Source: Gammaproteobacteria bacterium
GTDB lineage: Bacteria > Pseudomonadota > Gammaproteobacteria > SZUA-140
Length of the DNA: 64,000 nucleotides
Assembly (NCBI GenBank): GCA_016218365.1
Contig: JACREF010000017.1
Span: forward strand, 1-64,000
Direction: 5' to 3'
Of this stretch, positions 60,856 to 64,000 are shown piece after piece. The notes under the pieces are model-generated. The model worked only from the letters and a program-made list of their open reading frames with translations. It ran no database searches and was not told where the DNA came from. The position numbers and the translations under genes are program-made. How positions within the stretch are numbered: position 1 is the stretch's first letter; each line of letters begins with the position of its first letter.

Positions 60856-61812
60856 TCACGGGCGAGCTGAACCCACAAGCTCCCGCGGCAACGAAAACGA
60901 GACATGCTCCGGGGCCCCATCCAGGTTCTCGATGGTAGCGCACCCAAGGGCACGCAGCGCCAACAGCAGTTCCTCGACCAGCACCTCCGGCACCGAGGCC
61001 CCCGCCGTCACCCCGATCACGCCCCGGCCCTTGAGCCACTGCGGATCCAGCTCGGCCGCTGTATCGATAAGATAGGCCTGACAACCCTGCTTCTCAGCCA
61101 GCTCACGCAAACGGTTCGAATTGGAGCTGTTGCGCGACCCGACGACCAGGATCAGGTCGCAGTGTGTCGCCAGCAGCTTGACGGCATCCTGGCGATTCTG
61201 GGTCGCATAACAGATGTCATCCTTTTTCGGCCCGACAATGGCTGGAAAGCGCTTCCGCAAGGCGGTAATGATCGCCGCCGTATCATCGATCGACAATGTC
61301 GTCTGCGTGACATAGGCCAGGGCCTCCTCATCCTGCACTACCAGCTTCGCCACATCGTCAATCGACTCGACCAGATACATGCCGCCGGCCTTGCCACGAT
61401 ACTGTCCCATCGTCCCCTCGACCTCAGGATGGCCGGCATGACCAATCAGGATCACCTCGTGGTGTTCGCGCTCCTGCCGTGCCACCTCGACATGGACCTT
61501 GGTGACCAGCGGACAGGTGGCATCAAACACCCGCAAGCCCCGCCGCTCGGCCTCGGCGCGCACCGCCAGCGACACGCCGTGGGCACTGAAGATCACCGTA
61601 CCCCCGTTGGGCACCTGATCCAGCTCATCAACAAACACGGCGCCCTTGTCACGCAACTGCTGCACGACAAATTTGTTGTGCACCACCTCGTGTCGCACAT
61701 AGATCGGCGCGCCAAACAGCTGCAACGCACGCTCCACGATGTCGATCGCACGATTGACGCCGGCGCAGAAACCGCGCGGGTTGGCCAGCAGCACGCGTGG
61801 CGCGGCATTCAT
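60856..61812 (-). CDS. ispH: 4-hydroxy-3-methylbut-2-enyl diphosphate reductase
   Basis: [47 protein letters not shown]. Confidence 0.98.
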   Translation of the reverse strand: MNAAPRVLLANPRGFCAGVNRAIDIVERALQLFGAPIYVRHEVVHNKFVVQQLRDKGAVFVDELDQVPNGGTVIFSAHGVSLAVRAEAERRGLRVFDATCPLVTKVHVEVARQEREHHEVILIGHAGHPEVEGTMGQYRGKAGGMYLVESIDDVAKLVVQDEEALAYVTQTTLSIDDTAAIITALRKRFPAIVGPKKDDICYATQNRQDAVKLLATHCDLILVVGSRNSSNSNRLRELAEKQGCQAYLIDTAAELDPQWLKGRGVIGVTAGASVPEVLVEELLLALRALGCATIENLDGAPEHVSFSLPRELVGSARP

Positions 61813-62339
61813 TTGTCATTACGTCCGGTCAGGATGGTATCGATGACCAGCAACACTGCACCGAGACTGATTGCTGAGTCCGCCAGATTGAACACCGGCC
61901 AATGCCACTGGGCATAATAAACGTCGATGAAATCGATGACCCGGCCATGGATGATGCGATCCCAGACATTGCCCAGCGCGCCGCCCAAGATCAGCGCCAG
62001 CCCGAGGCCGGCGCGACGCTCGCTGGCCGGGGTGCGCCTCAACCACACCACGATCAGCGTCCCGACCGCCAGCGCCAGCGCAATGAAGAACCAGCGCTGC
62101 CAGCCCGAGGCGCTGCTCAGGAAGCTGAAGGCGGCGCCGGCATTATAGGTCAGCGTCAAATCAAACATCGGCATGACATGGACCGACTGATACAATTCGA
62201 GACTGTGTGTCGCCAGATACTTGCTGAGCTGATCAAGCACGATGACCAGCACGCTGACCCACAGCCAGCGCAGTCCGTCATCCCGCTCCGTCCAGCGCGT
62301 CAGCCACCTCATGCCCGTTGCCTCACCCTCTGCATTCAT
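61809..62339 (-). CDS. lspA: Lipoprotein signal peptidase
   Basis: [58 protein letters not shown]. Confidence 0.98.
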   Translation of the reverse strand: MNAEGEATGMRWLTRWTERDDGLRWLWVSVLVIVLDQLSKYLATHSLELYQSVHVMPMFDLTLTYNAGAAFSFLSSASGWQRWFFIALALAVGTLIVVWLRRTPASERRAGLGLALILGGALGNVWDRIIHGRVIDFIDVYYAQWHWPVFNLADSAISLGAVLLVIDTILTGRNDK

Positions 62340-64000
62340 GCGTAATGACGCTGCTCACCAGCACCCTCGACATTGTCAACACAGCGCCCGCACAGCTCCG
62401 GGTGTTGATGATGACTGCCGACATCCTCGCGATGGTGCCAGCAACGCACGCACTTGGCATGGGCCGAGGCCCGAGCCCGGATCCACAACGTGGCGACCGG
62501 AACCGCCGGGTCCTCGATCGCAGCTTCAATTGCATCGTCGCTACGCTGGGCAAGCGGATGAACCCTGGCATAGGACGTGATCAGCACGAAACGCAGCTCA
62601 TCGCCCAGCTTGCTCAGCGCCTGCAACAAATCATCAGAACAATACAGATCGACCTCGGCATCCAGTGACGAGCCGATGTGACCGGCCACCCGCAGCAGCT
62701 CAAGCTGCTGCTTGACCCCGTCGCGTACTGCCAGCACCCGCTGCCAGAAATGATCGTTCATGGGAGTACTATCAGGCGATGAGGGCAATACCGTAAAGCG
62801 GTCGAGATCATACCACTCCTCCAGCAACACCGACGGTCCACGCTTGCCCGGGATGTGTTGCCAGATGTCCTCGGCCGTGAAGCTCAGGATCGGCATGACC
62901 CAGCGTGCCAGCGCCTCGACGATATGATAGAGCGCAGTCTGCGCCGAGCGCCGTGCCGGGCTGTCGGCCTGGGTCGTGTACTGGCGGTCCTTGATGACAT
63001 CCAGATAGAAGCCGCCCAGGTCGATGGCACAGAAGTTATGCACCTCCTGATAGACGCGATGGAACTCATAACTGTCGTAGGCCTGCCTAAGCCTGTCCTG
63101 CAGCTGGGCCGCACGCCGCACCACCCAGCGATCCAGCGGCAGCATCTGCCCCGGCGCGAGCTGGTTATGCTGCGGATCAAAGCCATTGAGATTGGCCAGC
63201 AAGAAGCGCGCGGTATTGCGGATGCGGCGATAGGCATCGGACATCCGCTTTAAGATCTCGTCGGACACGCTCATCTCGCCACGGTAATCGGTCGCCGACA
63301 CCCACAGCCGCAGGATGTCGGCGCCCAGTGCATTGACGACCTTCTGTGGCGCGATGACATTGCCCAGCGACTTGGACATCTTGCGGCCCTTGGCGTCGAC
63401 GGTAAAGCCATGGGTCAGCACCTGACGATACGGCGCGCGGCCCTGCATCGCCACCGCGGTCAGCAAGGACGACTGGAACCAGCCACGGTGCTGGTCCGAC
63501 CCCTCCAGATACAGATCGGCAATGCCGGTCTTGCCCAGATCATCACGCTGCGCCAGCACCGCATAGTGGGTGACGCCGGAGTCAAACCACACATCCAGCG
63601 TATCATTGACCTTCCGGTACTGTTCAGCCTCAGCGCCCAGCAGCTCCTCAATCTTCAGCTCGAACCAGGCATCGATACCACCCTGCTCAATACGCAGTGC
63701 GACCTGCTCAATCAACTCGTCCGTTCGCGGGTGCAGGGCTCCAGTAACCTTGTGCACAAACAGCGGGATCGGCACCCCCCAGGTGCGCTGGCGCGAGATA
63801 CACCAGTCAGGACGGTTGTCGATCATGCCACGGATCCGCGCCTGCCCCCACTCCGGCGTCCAGGCAACACCCTCTATGGCCTGCAATGCCTGCTTCCGCA
63901 GTTGTTTTTGCTCCATGCTGACAAACCATTGCGGCGTGGCGCGGAAGATGATCGGCGTCTTGTGGCGCCAGCAGTGCGGATAACTGTGGCGCAGCGCCTG
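62336..64000 (-). CDS. ileS: Isoleucyl-tRNA synthetase, 3' portion (truncated by window edge)
   Basis: [54 protein letters not shown]; continues past window end. Confidence 0.98.
   Translation of the reverse strand, partial: QALRHSYPHCWRHKTPIIFRATPQWFVSMEQKQLRKQALQAIEGVAWTPEWGQARIRGMIDNRPDWCISRQRTWGVPIPLFVHKVTGALHPRTDELIEQVALRIEQGGIDAWFELKIEELLGAEAEQYRKVNDTLDVWFDSGVTHYAVLAQRDDLGKTGIADLYLEGSDQHRGWFQSSLLTAVAMQGRAPYRQVLTHGFTVDAKGRKMSKSLGNVIAPQKVVNALGADILRLWVSATDYRGEMSVSDEILKRMSDAYRRIRNTARFLLANLNGFDPQHNQLAPGQMLPLDRWVVRRAAQLQDRLRQAYDSYEFHRVYQEVHNFCAIDLGGFYLDVIKDRQYTTQADSPARRSAQTALYHIVEALARWVMPILSFTAEDIWQHIPGKRGPSVLLEEWYDLDRFTVLPSSPDSTPMNDHFWQRVLAVRDGVKQQLELLRVAGHIGSSLDAEVDLYCSDDLLQALSKLGDELRFVLITSYARVHPLAQRSDDAIEAAIEDPAVPVATLWIRARASAHAKCVRCWHHREDVGSHHQHPELCGRCVDNVEGAGEQRHYA

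Noticed and set aside
60904-61917. 337-aa plus-strand ORF antisense to ispH
   Set aside because: ispH is unambiguous on the opposite strand; the antisense product has no recognisable motifs.

Overview
The window looks like a chromosomal segment of a probable autotrophic gammaproteobacterium (taxonomy inferred). It falls into four blocks. (1) Positions 1-6.5 kb hold a form I RuBisCO operon: cbbL (5' truncated), cbbS, cbbQ, a class I methyltransferase, cbbO and a TraB-family gene. (2) Positions 6.5-16.2 kb hold mixed housekeeping and envelope genes: PagL-like, pirin/DoxX with a divergent LysR, ROK kinase, pentapeptide protein, PAP2, GT39/GtrB/GtrA and MgtC. (3) Positions 16.5-58 kb hold a large exosortase A (XrtA)/PEP-CTERM exopolysaccharide locus. 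It includes xrtA, prsK/prsR/prsT, epsB-like, export and Wzz genes, a BY-kinase, an ATPase, an outer-membrane protein, FemAB-like proteins, three NodB deacetylases, many glycosyltransferases, a flippase, an O-antigen-ligase-like protein and four PEP-CTERM substrates. (4) Positions 58-64 kb hold tRNA-Thr(CGT), thiO, a pilin-like gene, ispH, lspA and a partial ileS. Main items for follow-up: a NodB deacetylase fused to a low-molecular-weight tyrosine phosphatase inside a locus that also encodes a BY-kinase; sigma-54 -24/-12 motifs in front of three of the four PEP-CTERM genes; G10 and G9 tracts at the start of the O-antigen-ligase gene and inside the adjacent secreted-protein gene (candidate phase variation); a methyltransferase inserted between cbbQ and cbbO; and two 160-bp MITE-like elements. 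All calls were made by reading sequence and motifs, with no database searches.
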